A stretch of DNA of 29,084 bases, from positions 1 through 29,084 of the forward strand of contig JAZDOL010000030.1 in assembly GCA_043798775.1 (NCBI GenBank), written 5' to 3'. Each line of letters begins with the position of its first letter. The stretch's first letter is position 1. Positions 13,229-21,668 of the stretch are shown here, one piece after another. The position numbers were made by a program, and so were the translations under genes. The notes beneath the pieces were generated by a model. The model was not told the origin of the DNA. It searched no databases and saw only the letters and a program-made list of their open reading frames with translations. The DNA comes from CAZUEG01 sp043798775. GTDB lineage: Bacteria; Patescibacteriota; Minisyncoccia; Minisyncoccales; GWA2-46-15.

Positions 13229-13900
13229 ATGAAAGGAATCAATAAATACATTGACCAAACAAATATTAATAAAACAGCGAAAGCCGGTGACATAAAAAAA
13301 ACTTGCGCCGAAGCGAGAACCTATAATTTCCGCGGGGTATGCGTTAATCCAGAATGGATAAAATTAACTGCCACAGAACTAAAAGGGACCGGCATTAATG
13401 TGATTTGCTTGATTGATCCGCCAATCGGCGATAGTCCGTATCGCAATCGTTTAACGTGGTGTAAAAAAGCAAAAAAGGACGGCGCTACCGAATTAGATAT
13501 TGTTGTTAATGTTGTTGATGTAAAACATGAAAGATGGGATAAAATTTTAAAGGAATTAGGGCCGCTTTGTAAGATCCTTCCTGTAAAAATCATCATCGGT
13601 TCCGGATATCTAATCGACGAAGAAATCGCTAAAGTATCGCAAATCGCAAAGAAAGCTGGAGCGATTTGCGTTAAGCTGGCAACGGCGAAAGACCCATTGG
13701 AAAACAGAGAGGTATTGGAGAAAACATATCACCTAAAAATAATGAGAAAAAACGCTCCCGGGTTATTAATTAAAGCATCGGGTAATATTAAAACCTTGGC
13801 CGATCTAGAAATGGTAAGAAAAGCCGGCGCCGACATTGTTGGCACTTCCAGTGGCGTGAAGATGGTTGACGAGTGGAGTAAGAAAAACAAGGAAAAATAG
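13229..13900 (+). CDS. deoC: Deoxyribose-phosphate aldolase
   Basis: 223 residues, TIM-barrel class I aldolase. It cleaves 2-deoxyribose-5-phosphate to glyceraldehyde-3-phosphate and acetaldehyde. The proton-relay Asp is in ELDIVVNV, the Schiff-base Lys in CVKLAT (near residue 149), and the second conserved Lys in LIKASGNI (near residue 178). It lies 10 bases after folA. Deoxynucleoside salvage or breakdown beside dTMP synthesis is a sensible pairing in an organism that may feed on host or environmental DNA, which is inference. The operon ends in a strong bidirectional terminator. Confidence 0.95.
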   Translation: MKGINKYIDQTNINKTAKAGDIKKTCAEARTYNFRGVCVNPEWIKLTATELKGTGINVICLIDPPIGDSPYRNRLTWCKKAKKDGATELDIVVNVVDVKHERWDKILKELGPLCKILPVKIIIGSGYLIDEEIAKVSQIAKKAGAICVKLATAKDPLENREVLEKTYHLKIMRKNAPGLLIKASGNIKTLADLEMVRKAGADIVGTSSGVKMVDEWSKKNKEK

Positions 13901-13916
13901 CTGATGAGCTAGAAAA

Positions 13917-13949
13917 AGAAGGCTAAGCCTTCTTTCTCCTTCTTTTTTC
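13917..13949. terminator. Bidirectional terminator between deoC and miaB-miaA
   Basis: AGAAGGC-TAA-GCCTTCT (13917-13933) is followed on the plus strand by a T-rich run to 13949 and flanked on the minus strand by a T-run as well. It serves two convergent genes. The same stem with loop GAA recurs at 28833-28849. Confidence 0.8.
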
Positions 13950-13952
13950 ATT

Positions 13953-16154
13953 TTATCTTTGTTTTTGTTGAGGATTCGCCCTGATCGGAATCTTGTCGGA
14001 TAGAAATGTACGGGTTAACTTTTCGGCTTCATGATAGTTATTTACCCAGTGGATTCGTTTCTCGTTTTTTAGCCACGTCATCTGCTGTTTGGAAAATTGA
14101 TGGATTTTTATTGCCAAAATATTCACCGTCTCTTCGTAACTAATTTTTCCTTGAAGGTATAACGCCCCATAACGGTATTCCAATCCAAATCCCTCAAGCC
14201 GTTTAAAAGAAACGCCACTTTTTTTCAACCTTTTTATTTCTTCAATCAAACCGTCATCTATTCTTCTAAGAAGGCGTTTTTTTATCAGTTTATCTAGAAC
14301 TGCTTGGTCCTTATGAATTCCGATTATTAAAACCGGACTGGATATCGGGTTTAATTCTATTTTCGGGATCGTTTTATTCTTGTTTAATATTTCCAATGCG
14401 CGAATTAATCGCCGGCGGTTACAACGGTCAATTGATTTTGCTCTTATCGGGTCGCGCTTAGATAGCATCGTAAATAACTTTACTGTTGATAGTTTTTCCA
14501 ATGATTTTCGTAAATTCCAGTCAGGACGAACTTCAGGAATGACCATTCCCTCGATTAATGACTTAATATAAAACCAAGCGCCACCGCATATAATCGGCGT
14601 TTTTCCTCGACTCCAAATTTCGGCGATTGCTTTATTGGCAAGTTTTTGAAAATCGCTAACGGTGAATTTTTGTCGCGGGGTAACAATATCAAGCAAGTGA
14701 TGGGGGATACTGGCCATTTCATTTTTGGTCACTTTTCCGCTGCCAATATCCATCCCCTGATAAACCTGCCGAGAATCGGCGGAAATAATCTCTCCCTTGA
14801 ATTTTTTAGCTAACTGGACGGCCATTTTTGATTTGCCGCTTGCTGTCGGTCCGGCGATTACGATTATCTTTTTTTTAAAATATTGTAAATCTTGCTGGAC
14901 TATTTCGCCAGTTAAACTCCACGGCGAAGCATTAGTAATTTTTACAGTTATAAATTTGCCGATTAGTGATTTGGGTCCTTTAAACTTTACGGTTTTATAT
15001 TCCCAGGACTTACCGGCCAATATTCCGTTAGAAAACGAATCCGGTAAAACAATCATTTCTTTGTTTAAATAAGCGGTATTTTTTTCGAGCGCCGATTTTC
15101 TTAAAATATCTGTTAAGACATCAAATCGACGGCTTTTTTCCTCTAAGGAAATGTTGTCGGCTATTTTTGCCGCTTTTGTTCCTTTTCGTGGCGAGTACTT
15201 CGAGATATAGGCCATATCGTAGCCGATTCTTTTGAATAATTTGGCGGTGTTTAAAAATTGTTTTTTTGTTTCACCGGGAAAACCGACAATTACATCCGTT
15301 GACAAAACAATATTGGGAATTTGTTTTCGTACTTTACTAATGATTTTTTCGTATTGGCCGGCCGTATATGGGCGATTCATTTTTTTTAATATCTCATTGT
15401 CTCCCGATTGCAGGGGAAGATTCAAGTAAGGAGTTATCTTCTTACAGGTTGCCATCGCTTCAATTAATTTATCGGAAAAATCCTTCGGATGAGAGCTGGT
15501 AAACCTGATCCAAAAATTACCCGGGATGTCGTTTATTATCCTTAAAAGTTCCGGAAACATAACTGGCTGTTTTCTTTCATTTTTTCCTTGGTAGCTATTA
15601 ACATTTTGCCCCAAAAGCCATATCTCTTTGTATCCTTTATCTGTAAAACACTTTACTTCGCTGACGATGTTGTCTACTTCGCGGGATTCTTCTCGTCCTT
15701 TTGTATAGGGGACAACGCAATAGGTACAGAAATTATTACACCCCTTGGTTATCGGGATAGACGCGGAGAATTTTGATAGCGATTGGGGAGTAGTGTTAAA
15801 GAAATCAACTTTCCCGCTGGTTATTATCGCTTTTGGCCAATTATCAAAATTTTGCGGGGCAAGAATATAATCAAAACCATCAGATAATTTCTTGCAATCG
15901 TTATCTAAAACGCATCCCGTTAAAATCGCGGTAAATTTTCGGCGCTTTCGCTCCTCTTTAAGTTTTCTTGCGATTCCATAAACACGATCAATTGCCGACT
16001 GCCGAACCGAACAGGCATTAACGACGATTAAATCAGCGCGGTTTATACCTTCAGTTTTCTCATACTTATTCAATTCCAAAAACGCCGTAATCCGCTCACT
16101 GTCGGAAACATTCATTTGGCAGCCGTAGGTGATAATGCAGTACTTTTTTAACAT
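13953..16154 (-). CDS. MiaB-MiaA fusion: tRNA A37 methylthiotransferase plus dimethylallyltransferase
   Basis: 733 residues in one open frame. Residues 1-420 are MiaB: the UPF0004 domain with cysteines 12 (YGCQMN), 48 (NACSV) and 81 (TGC), radical-SAM cluster C139-x3-C143-x2-C146, then FWIRFTSSHP, LPLQSGDNEIL and DVIVGFPGET, and a TRAM-like domain (about 365-420). Residues about 428-733 are full-length MiaA: P-loop GPTASGKS (435-442), SADSRQVYQGMDIGSGK, GGAWFYIKSL, RRRLIRALEI and a C-terminal KQQMTWLKNEKRIHW. MiaA adds dimethylallyl to N6 of A37 in tRNAs reading UNN codons; MiaB then adds methylthio at C2. Joining the two enzymes would allow channelling of the modified tRNA. The linker (about 420-428) is very short. 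TATGAT lies 6 bases before the ATG, suggesting a leaderless transcript. Confidence 0.95.
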   Translation of the reverse strand: MLKKYCIITYGCQMNVSDSERITAFLELNKYEKTEGINRADLIVVNACSVRQSAIDRVYGIARKLKEERKRRKFTAILTGCVLDNDCKKLSDGFDYILAPQNFDNWPKAIITSGKVDFFNTTPQSLSKFSASIPITKGCNNFCTYCVVPYTKGREESREVDNIVSEVKCFTDKGYKEIWLLGQNVNSYQGKNERKQPVMFPELLRIINDIPGNFWIRFTSSHPKDFSDKLIEAMATCKKITPYLNLPLQSGDNEILKKMNRPYTAGQYEKIISKVRKQIPNIVLSTDVIVGFPGETKKQFLNTAKLFKRIGYDMAYISKYSPRKGTKAAKIADNISLEEKSRRFDVLTDILRKSALEKNTAYLNKEMIVLPDSFSNGILAGKSWEYKTVKFKGPKSLIGKFITVKITNASPWSLTGEIVQQDLQYFKKKIIVIAGPTASGKSKMAVQLAKKFKGEIISADSRQVYQGMDIGSGKVTKNEMASIPHHLLDIVTPRQKFTVSDFQKLANKAIAEIWSRGKTPIICGGAWFYIKSLIEGMVIPEVRPDWNLRKSLEKLSTVKLFTMLSKRDPIRAKSIDRCNRRRLIRALEILNKNKTIPKIELNPISSPVLIIGIHKDQAVLDKLIKKRLLRRIDDGLIEEIKRLKKSGVSFKRLEGFGLEYRYGALYLQGKISYEETVNILAIKIHQFSKQQMTWLKNEKRIHWVNNYHEAEKLTRTFLSDKIPIRANPQQKQR

Positions 16155-16160
16155 AGATTA

Positions 16161-16166
16161 ATCATA
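16161..16166 (-). promoter_or_regulatory. -10 box of miaB-miaA, leaderless spacing
   Basis: TATGAT on the minus strand with exactly 6 bases to the ATG at 16154, the same spacing as TATAAT to ATG in rnhB. No good -35 at 16-18 bases; the terminator of the upstream Kazal gene occupies that region. Confidence 0.45.
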
Positions 16167-16174
16167 CTAAAACG

Positions 16175-16200
16175 AAAAAACGGCTTATTCAAGCCGCTTT
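16175..16200 (-). terminator. Terminator of the Kazal-domain gene
   Basis: CGGCTT/AAGCCG (16181-16186/16191-16196) with a four-base loop and, on the minus strand, a following run of six T (16175-16180). A T-run also follows on the plus strand. Confidence 0.8.
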
Positions 16201-16216
16201 TTCAATTCTATTGCCC

Positions 16217-16609
16217 TTATTGGGATATCTGCGTGCAAGAACCATTCCGGCAAACCGTTTTAATGTTTCCCCCAAAACCGCTGCAATAATCCGGGCACTG
16301 AATCGCCGTATCGATGTAATTTTTGTTTCCGAATGAGCATTCTTTTGTGCCCTTTTTTACTCCGCAAGCGCAATCATTATCCGTTTGGCATCCCATCGCG
16401 CATTCATTTACATAAGCCATCTTCTGTCGCGCCGCCTTTAGGGCGCATTCGTTGGAATAAGTTATTCCGTCTTTGCCGCAAACGGGATTCCATTCTTCGG
16501 TACAAACGATATTTTGGGAATTTGCTTGTTTAACAACAAAATAGACAATCACCATAAGTATCACAGAAACCGTTAGAATAACCAAACCGATAATAATTTT
16601 TTTGTTCAT
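16217..16609 (-). CDS. Membrane-anchored Kazal-type protein with second Cys-rich domain
   Basis: 130 residues. One N-terminal membrane helix (about 5-27, positive residues before it) predicts an exposed C-terminal part. Residues 36-70 are a Kazal domain: C36-TEEWNPVCG with YSNEC downstream, the classical PVCG and TYxNxC spacing. By alignment with ovomucoid domains, P1 of the inhibitory loop would be Glu38. Residues about 74-126 form a second domain with eight more Cys (CQTDNDCACG, ECSFGNKNY, CPDYC, VCRNGSC). It is probably disulfide-stabilised outside the cell, so it would need an oxidative folding system such as the CPHC protein at 1157-1525. A protease inhibitor or adhesion role on the surface is possible but unproven. 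It has its own terminator. Confidence 0.85.
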   Translation of the reverse strand: MNKKIIIGLVILTVSVILMVIVYFVVKQANSQNIVCTEEWNPVCGKDGITYSNECALKAARQKMAYVNECAMGCQTDNDCACGVKKGTKECSFGNKNYIDTAIQCPDYCSGFGGNIKTVCRNGSCTQISQ

Positions 16610-16708
16610 AGAGTTATAGTTAGGGGATAAACATATTCAATGATAATCTATAAATTGCGGACTATCAACAGGCGTTGACTACAAATCATTTTGCCCCGTA
16701 TCAGTAAA

Positions 16709-18070
16709 CTACCCCTTGGCTCCGTATTTACTGACTAATTTATGGATAATTTCTTGGACTAAGGGATTCATTTCCTCGTGCCAATCCACCAACCTAGATT
16801 CTGGTCCGCCATATTCCCCCTGCCATTTTCTCATAATACCAGTTTCTTTCTCATACATAGAAGATCCAGAAGTATCCCAGAGTTGTTCGTAAGATGGTTC
16901 GGGCTGATTAGCGGCCAGTTGTCGCACCTCGATAACGGTATAAACGGCAAATATATTCTCCAGAAGATGAGAAAACAATTCTTCGGGAATAATGTCAAAT
17001 AATCGATTTTGATAATAAAAATCGGTAATTTTTTTAACCATTCCATCAAGATATCCTTCAACGACTGATTTTAGTCGTTCTTTCCGGCTTTTTTCTTTCT
17101 CCCAAAATCTTTTTGCCGGTAGCGGACCCTTGGCGTGCAGGGAACCCATAACGATACATCTTTCCTTATCGCTCGGTCTTTTATTTAGATCGTCGATGTC
17201 GGCTAGTCCAAGAATCGCATTACGGACATCAATAGTCATCGGTAAATAAGAGCTAGACGGCTTTAATAATTCCTGAAGCTGATTAAGCCAATCCTCAAGT
17301 TTATAATCATTTTCTCTACGAATATTATTGTCTCCAAGAGAGTCGGGCTCAATTTTAGTAAGAGGAATTTGTGAAGCGATTGCCGTGGCTCCTATTGCCG
17401 CTCCAGAATATCTCAAGAAATTTCTTCTTGATATTTTAGAATTTTTCGGCGCTTTCCGTTTTCTTTCTATTGCCATTGCCCCTAAGGTGGTCAAAGCGGT
17501 AAAGAGAAATGCCACTTCAGCGGAAACAATAGCCCCTTTCACTCTAAACTCCCTAGAGAATCTTTCGTCAGCCTTGCTTAAAAAATCATAAACTTCTTTG
17601 GCGTCAATTTCGCTTTCGAAGAACTGGCTATCAAAATAGGGATCACTTGCTTTAATGTGCCCAATTATCATTTGTTGCAAATCTCCGCCGGCCGGTTCAT
17701 TGTCGACAAACCAACGTTCTGGGCCAAGATATCCGGGGATAAGATCAGCAGCAATTATCCGCAACTTTTCTCCGGCTGGCAAAAACCTAAAAACATTTTT
17801 TATTGGAACTACCCCTAATTTGGAATTTTCCCATTGACCAAGATTGGGTATCCAACCCGCTGGCAATCCATCGGGAATTATTGTTTCTGGTTTAATGGCA
17901 CCTATTTTTTTAAGTGTTTCGTTGCTCCACGATGTTCCGTTATTGGGTGCCGGTTCTCCGCTAATAAAATGCTCGCCGTAAATAACATGGGTTTTTACTG
18001 TCGGTTTTTCCTGTTGTTCGGGATTTTGTTCGCCAACTGTCTGTCGATTTCCACTTTCTCTTTTGAACAT
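16709..18070 (-). CDS. Uncharacterised protein with internal twin-arginine motif and two membrane segments
   Basis: 453 residues from the ATG at 18070; an upstream TTG at 18118 would add 16 hydrophobic, unlikely residues. There is no N-terminal signal. Residues about 180-200 form a membrane helix ending in ERKRK. Then comes a basic loop with SRRNFLR (214-220) and a second hydrophobic stretch, GAAIGATAIA, ending in ASQIP: the layout of a Tat signal, but in mid-protein. The N-terminal part contains THVIYGEHFISG and KPETIIPDGLP; the C-terminal part has CIVMGSLHAKG. The two G-x(1-2)-H motifs recall TraB/ChaN-like folds, which is speculative. It is last in the thrS operon, 60 bases after the upstream gene, with no terminator seen between. 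Confidence 0.8.
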   Translation of the reverse strand: MFKRESGNRQTVGEQNPEQQEKPTVKTHVIYGEHFISGEPAPNNGTSWSNETLKKIGAIKPETIIPDGLPAGWIPNLGQWENSKLGVVPIKNVFRFLPAGEKLRIIAADLIPGYLGPERWFVDNEPAGGDLQQMIIGHIKASDPYFDSQFFESEIDAKEVYDFLSKADERFSREFRVKGAIVSAEVAFLFTALTTLGAMAIERKRKAPKNSKISRRNFLRYSGAAIGATAIASQIPLTKIEPDSLGDNNIRRENDYKLEDWLNQLQELLKPSSSYLPMTIDVRNAILGLADIDDLNKRPSDKERCIVMGSLHAKGPLPAKRFWEKEKSRKERLKSVVEGYLDGMVKKITDFYYQNRLFDIIPEELFSHLLENIFAVYTVIEVRQLAANQPEPSYEQLWDTSGSSMYEKETGIMRKWQGEYGGPESRLVDWHEEMNPLVQEIIHKLVSKYGAKG

Positions 18071-18130
18071 AAGTACCCAATTAAAATATATAAAATGTAA
18101 TTTATTTAAAAATATCAACCTTGATAGATA

Positions 18131-19711
18131 TTATTCCATTTCTTCTTTCTTTTCTTTCAGGTAGCCATGCCAGCTGTCGATAAACTGAAACACGGTTTGA
18201 AGCGGCGCTTCAAAGAATAAATTCAAAAGAAGAATCAATATGTTGTATCTCTTAAACTTTCCCGATAGCCATTTACCGACTCTAACAAATGGCAAAAAGA
18301 ACAGATCGCCAATGAATTTAAAAAAACTTTCCTTATCTTCTTCGATTGACAATTCTCTTGTCCATTGCTGGGTCTTAATTCCCGAGAAAGCGATTAAACA
18401 GAAAAAGACAAAGAAAATAACAATACTCAAGAAACTGAAATGAATTTTATTAAGAATGTAAATAACCCCAAGAAAGACCCCGGACGATATCGCCAGAAAA
18501 ATCAAAGCCAAAAACGCGTTAAGGGCTAGTCCTCGTTGTTTTTGCGGTCGAATTTCATAAGTCTCTACCTGTTTTGCCGACTTGATATAACGGATTGCCT
18601 CCATTGCTACCCGCGGGGCGATTTCGATTTTCGGTGGCTTAATCGATGAGGCGATAATTAGCATTAAAGAAGGGGGGATAAGAAGGTTGATTGCCAGTAC
18701 CGGCCAGGAGAACGAATGAGTGATATATTTATCGATGGGGATTTCTGCCAAAAATGTGATAAACATTTTCGATAAAAGGATTGATATTACCGATCGGATT
18801 CCCGAGCGCCTTACCTTGGCTTTAACGGTGTCGTGACGGAGGCGATAAGCAGAGAGTAGCTTTATCTCCAGCTCTTCCTTTTCTTCAAGAATATGTTCTC
18901 CTGAAAATGGATTATCGCCGACGATATCGCCAATAATCAAGAAGGGGGCGATATGGCGAGATATTATTTTGTATATTCTTTTCCCGACGGGATTATTAAT
19001 CTCTTGGTCAATTCGCGTCTTAGTTAGGTGAAGGTTTTTACCAATACCGATAACCTCATCTTCTGATATTTTTAACCAGTCCGGATAATAATAGCGGAAC
19101 AAGCGGTAAGAAATCAGAGTATAGTCGGATTTTAATAGCGCCTTTTGGCAAGCAATATAAATTTGTAAATATTTATCTTCTTCGGAGATATTTTCTGTTA
19201 TATGGATCATTGGCGCCAGCGTTTCTACCATATACGACAGCAGGGCGCGTTCTTTTAACGGTGGCGCCAGTCGTTCTTCCAACTCACAGCTTGCCAATTC
19301 TTTCATCCACTCCGATAATTCGTTTCTTTCATTGCCGGCTAACGAGTCCGACAAGTTATTAAGAATTATAAGAGTATTTTTGATTGTTGTTTCTACGATA
19401 TCCACCCTTACCTCGGGAATTTTTCCATTAGGAAAATAGCCGCCACGAATTAGTTCCTTAACTAGGGGATGGGCAATTTCCCGCGGATTAGTATTAAGCA
19501 TTAAGCGCCTTTTCAAACTTCTTAGTACCGCGTTACGTCGTAAAAGATGCTCTTCTTGAAAATCAATAACCTGGCGAAGTTTTTCGTAAAGAGAGGCAAC
19601 CGATGACGATACATGGTCAACGTTAATCTTTGGGGCAGTTAGTTCACTCTTTCGCACATCATCGCCGTGCATTAGTCGCTCGATATATTTTTGCGTTGGA
19701 GGATTAATCAT
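18131..19711 (-). CDS. Large uncharacterised membrane protein next to thrS
   Basis: 526 residues. Residues 1-290 are soluble, helical and charged. From about 300 there are five likely membrane helices (about 308-325, 335-360, 397-420, 424-446 and 490-505). The tail FFEAPLQTVFQFIDSWHGYLKEKKEE is an amphipathic C-terminal helix. I recognise this overall pattern (long soluble head, then helices, ending near EAP..W..LKEKKEE) from hypothetical proteins of Patescibacteria, often beside thrS, but know no function. It starts 16 bases after the thrS stop, so it shares the thrS promoter and would share its attenuation control. Confidence 0.85.
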   Translation of the reverse strand: MINPPTQKYIERLMHGDDVRKSELTAPKINVDHVSSSVASLYEKLRQVIDFQEEHLLRRNAVLRSLKRRLMLNTNPREIAHPLVKELIRGGYFPNGKIPEVRVDIVETTIKNTLIILNNLSDSLAGNERNELSEWMKELASCELEERLAPPLKERALLSYMVETLAPMIHITENISEEDKYLQIYIACQKALLKSDYTLISYRLFRYYYPDWLKISEDEVIGIGKNLHLTKTRIDQEINNPVGKRIYKIISRHIAPFLIIGDIVGDNPFSGEHILEEKEELEIKLLSAYRLRHDTVKAKVRRSGIRSVISILLSKMFITFLAEIPIDKYITHSFSWPVLAINLLIPPSLMLIIASSIKPPKIEIAPRVAMEAIRYIKSAKQVETYEIRPQKQRGLALNAFLALIFLAISSGVFLGVIYILNKIHFSFLSIVIFFVFFCLIAFSGIKTQQWTRELSIEEDKESFFKFIGDLFFLPFVRVGKWLSGKFKRYNILILLLNLFFEAPLQTVFQFIDSWHGYLKEKKEEME

Positions 19712-19727
19712 CTATTGGTCAAACGGA

Positions 19728-21530
19728 TTAAACCGTTTTCTTTTTATTAATCACGGTGATAATTTGCGCTATTAGTTTTTCCGGTTTCATTGTTCCCAAA
19801 TCACGATTACGCGACCTGACGCTTATTGTTTTCGCTTTTTGTTCTTTGTCGCCGATAATAATCAGATAGGGGATTTTTTTCATTTCTCCGTCGCGAATCT
19901 TTCTCGACATCGATTCCGGCTTATCGTTGAATTCCGAGCGGATCCCCGCTTTTAAAAGCGAATCATTAATTTTCCTGCTGTAGGATAATTGCTTATCGGT
20001 AATCGGAATAATAAGCGCCTGAACCGGCGCCAGCCAAACAGGAAAAGCTCCGGCGTAGTGTTCGATTAATATGCCAATAAATCGCTCGAATGACCCAAAC
20101 AACGCCCGATGAAGAACATAAGGCCTCTCTTTTTGCCCCTTGTCGTTAGTAAAATTCATATCAAATCTTTCCGGGAGATTAAAATCGAATTGCAAGGTTG
20201 AACACTGCCATTCACGGCCAAGGCAATCCTTGATTTTATAATCCAGCTTTGGACCATAAAATGCCGCCTCTCCTTCTTGTCTTATGTATTTGAGCCCCTG
20301 TTCTTTGGCGACATCTTCCAGTATCTTTTGAGTAAACCGCCAACCTTCGTCATTGCCGGCATATTTTTCTTTATTTTTGGGATCGCGTAGGGATAGGTAT
20401 ACATTAAATTCCGTAAAGCCAAATGTTTTCAGAATATAAAGGATAAAATCGGCGACTCGCTTTAGTTCTATTTTAACCTGATCTTTAGTGCAAATAATAT
20501 GAGCATCGTCTTGGGTAAAGCCACGAACGCGAGTCAGTCCCGACAATTCCCCAGATTTTTCGTAGCGGTATACTGTTCCACATTCCGCCCAGCGAATCGG
20601 TAATTCGCGATAGCTTCGTGGCGTACTATTATAAAGAGTTACATGGAATGGACAGTTCATCGGCTTCAAAAGGTATTCGTCTTTTATTTTTGCTGTTTTT
20701 CCTTCCTGGGCGTCTTTCAATGTTTGCCCGACTTCTATCGCCGGATACATACTTTCGTTATAAAATCCCCAATGGCCGGAAGTCTCCCATAATTTACGAC
20801 TGCCAATGTGCGGAGATCGAACCAGTTGATACCCATTCTTTAAATGTTCTTGATACCAAAAGTCCTCCATTACCCGCCACAGCATTGCTCCTTTTGGTTG
20901 CCATAATACTAATCCCATTCCAACGCTTGGATCAATTAAAAACAACTCCATTTCCTTTCCCAATCGGCGATGATCGCGTTTTTCCGCCTCCTCTTGTTTT
21001 TTTAGGTATTCGTCTAATTCTTCTTTTATTTCAAAGGCGATTCCGTAAATCCTTTGAAGCATCGGTCGTTTTTCGTCTCCGCGCCAATAATCGCCAGCCA
21101 CTTTTGTCAACTTAAAGGCTTGGGGGTTGATTTCTTTTGTCGATTTTACATGGGGACCCTTGCAGAGATTATGATACCAACCGGAATCATAAAAGCTTAA
21201 ATCTTTTTCCCCAGCTACTTTCAGATCGTTGATCAATTCGGTTTTATAGGGATCGTTTTTATAGAAAGCGAGAGCTGACTTGAAGTCCTCTTTCTTTTTT
21301 GTAAATTTAATATCTTTTTTTATTAATTCCCGCATCCTTTTTTCAATCCACGAGAAATCACTTTCCGATAACGGTTTTTCCGGGTCGTAATCCTGATAGA
21401 AGCCATTATCAATAATTGGGCCGACTCCCAAGCCGGTTTTCGGATATCTTTCCAGAATCGCCATACTCATTAAGTGAGAAAGCGAATGGCGTACTTCATC
21501 AATTGTTTCTTTTTTTTGCATTTTTGCCAT
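19728..21530 (-). CDS. thrS: Threonyl-tRNA synthetase lacking the TGS domain
   Basis: 600 residues against 642 in E. coli. The N-terminal TGS (N1) domain is missing, and the protein begins close to the N2 editing domain. The editing site is complete: HSLSHLM (His-x3-His, residues 15-21) and LCKGPH (Cys-x3-His, about 122-127). The class II catalytic core has MNCPFH (zinc Cys), YRYEKSGELSGLTRVRGFTQDDAHI (motif 2 and zinc His), and LHRALFGSFERFIGILIEH (zinc His and motif 3). An anticodon-binding domain begins near PVWLAPVQALII. A Thr-rich leader peptide and attenuator lie 190 bases upstream, so expression is probably tuned by charged tRNA-Thr. No clear ribosome-binding site precedes the ATG. Confidence 0.97.
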   Translation of the reverse strand: MAKMQKKETIDEVRHSLSHLMSMAILERYPKTGLGVGPIIDNGFYQDYDPEKPLSESDFSWIEKRMRELIKKDIKFTKKKEDFKSALAFYKNDPYKTELINDLKVAGEKDLSFYDSGWYHNLCKGPHVKSTKEINPQAFKLTKVAGDYWRGDEKRPMLQRIYGIAFEIKEELDEYLKKQEEAEKRDHRRLGKEMELFLIDPSVGMGLVLWQPKGAMLWRVMEDFWYQEHLKNGYQLVRSPHIGSRKLWETSGHWGFYNESMYPAIEVGQTLKDAQEGKTAKIKDEYLLKPMNCPFHVTLYNSTPRSYRELPIRWAECGTVYRYEKSGELSGLTRVRGFTQDDAHIICTKDQVKIELKRVADFILYILKTFGFTEFNVYLSLRDPKNKEKYAGNDEGWRFTQKILEDVAKEQGLKYIRQEGEAAFYGPKLDYKIKDCLGREWQCSTLQFDFNLPERFDMNFTNDKGQKERPYVLHRALFGSFERFIGILIEHYAGAFPVWLAPVQALIIPITDKQLSYSRKINDSLLKAGIRSEFNDKPESMSRKIRDGEMKKIPYLIIIGDKEQKAKTISVRSRNRDLGTMKPEKLIAQIITVINKKKTV

Positions 21531-21638
21531 ATATTTGTTTATTTCGCCTAATCTACCTTTCTACCATAAAATGGGCTAATTTGCCACGATGGCGCAATGC
21601 CGGGTCCGGCGGTGATTAACAATATTTATTACCAAGTT

Positions 21639-21668
21639 ATAAATAAAAAACCTCTTTGAAAGAGGTTT
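21639..21668 (-). terminator. Attenuator terminator (3:4 hairpin) of the thrS leader
   Basis: On the minus strand AAACCTCTT pairs with AAGAGGTTT around TCA (21648-21668), followed by TTTTTTATTT. It lies after the leader peptide and about 110 bases before the thrS ATG, so it would stop transcription before thrS unless an alternative fold prevents it. Confidence 0.85.

Noticed and set aside
18071..18118. Upstream TTG start for the twin-arginine protein, which would give an N-terminal hydrophobic segment
   Set aside because: The added residues are AT-rich promoter-like sequence and the start is TTG; the ATG at 18070 is simpler.
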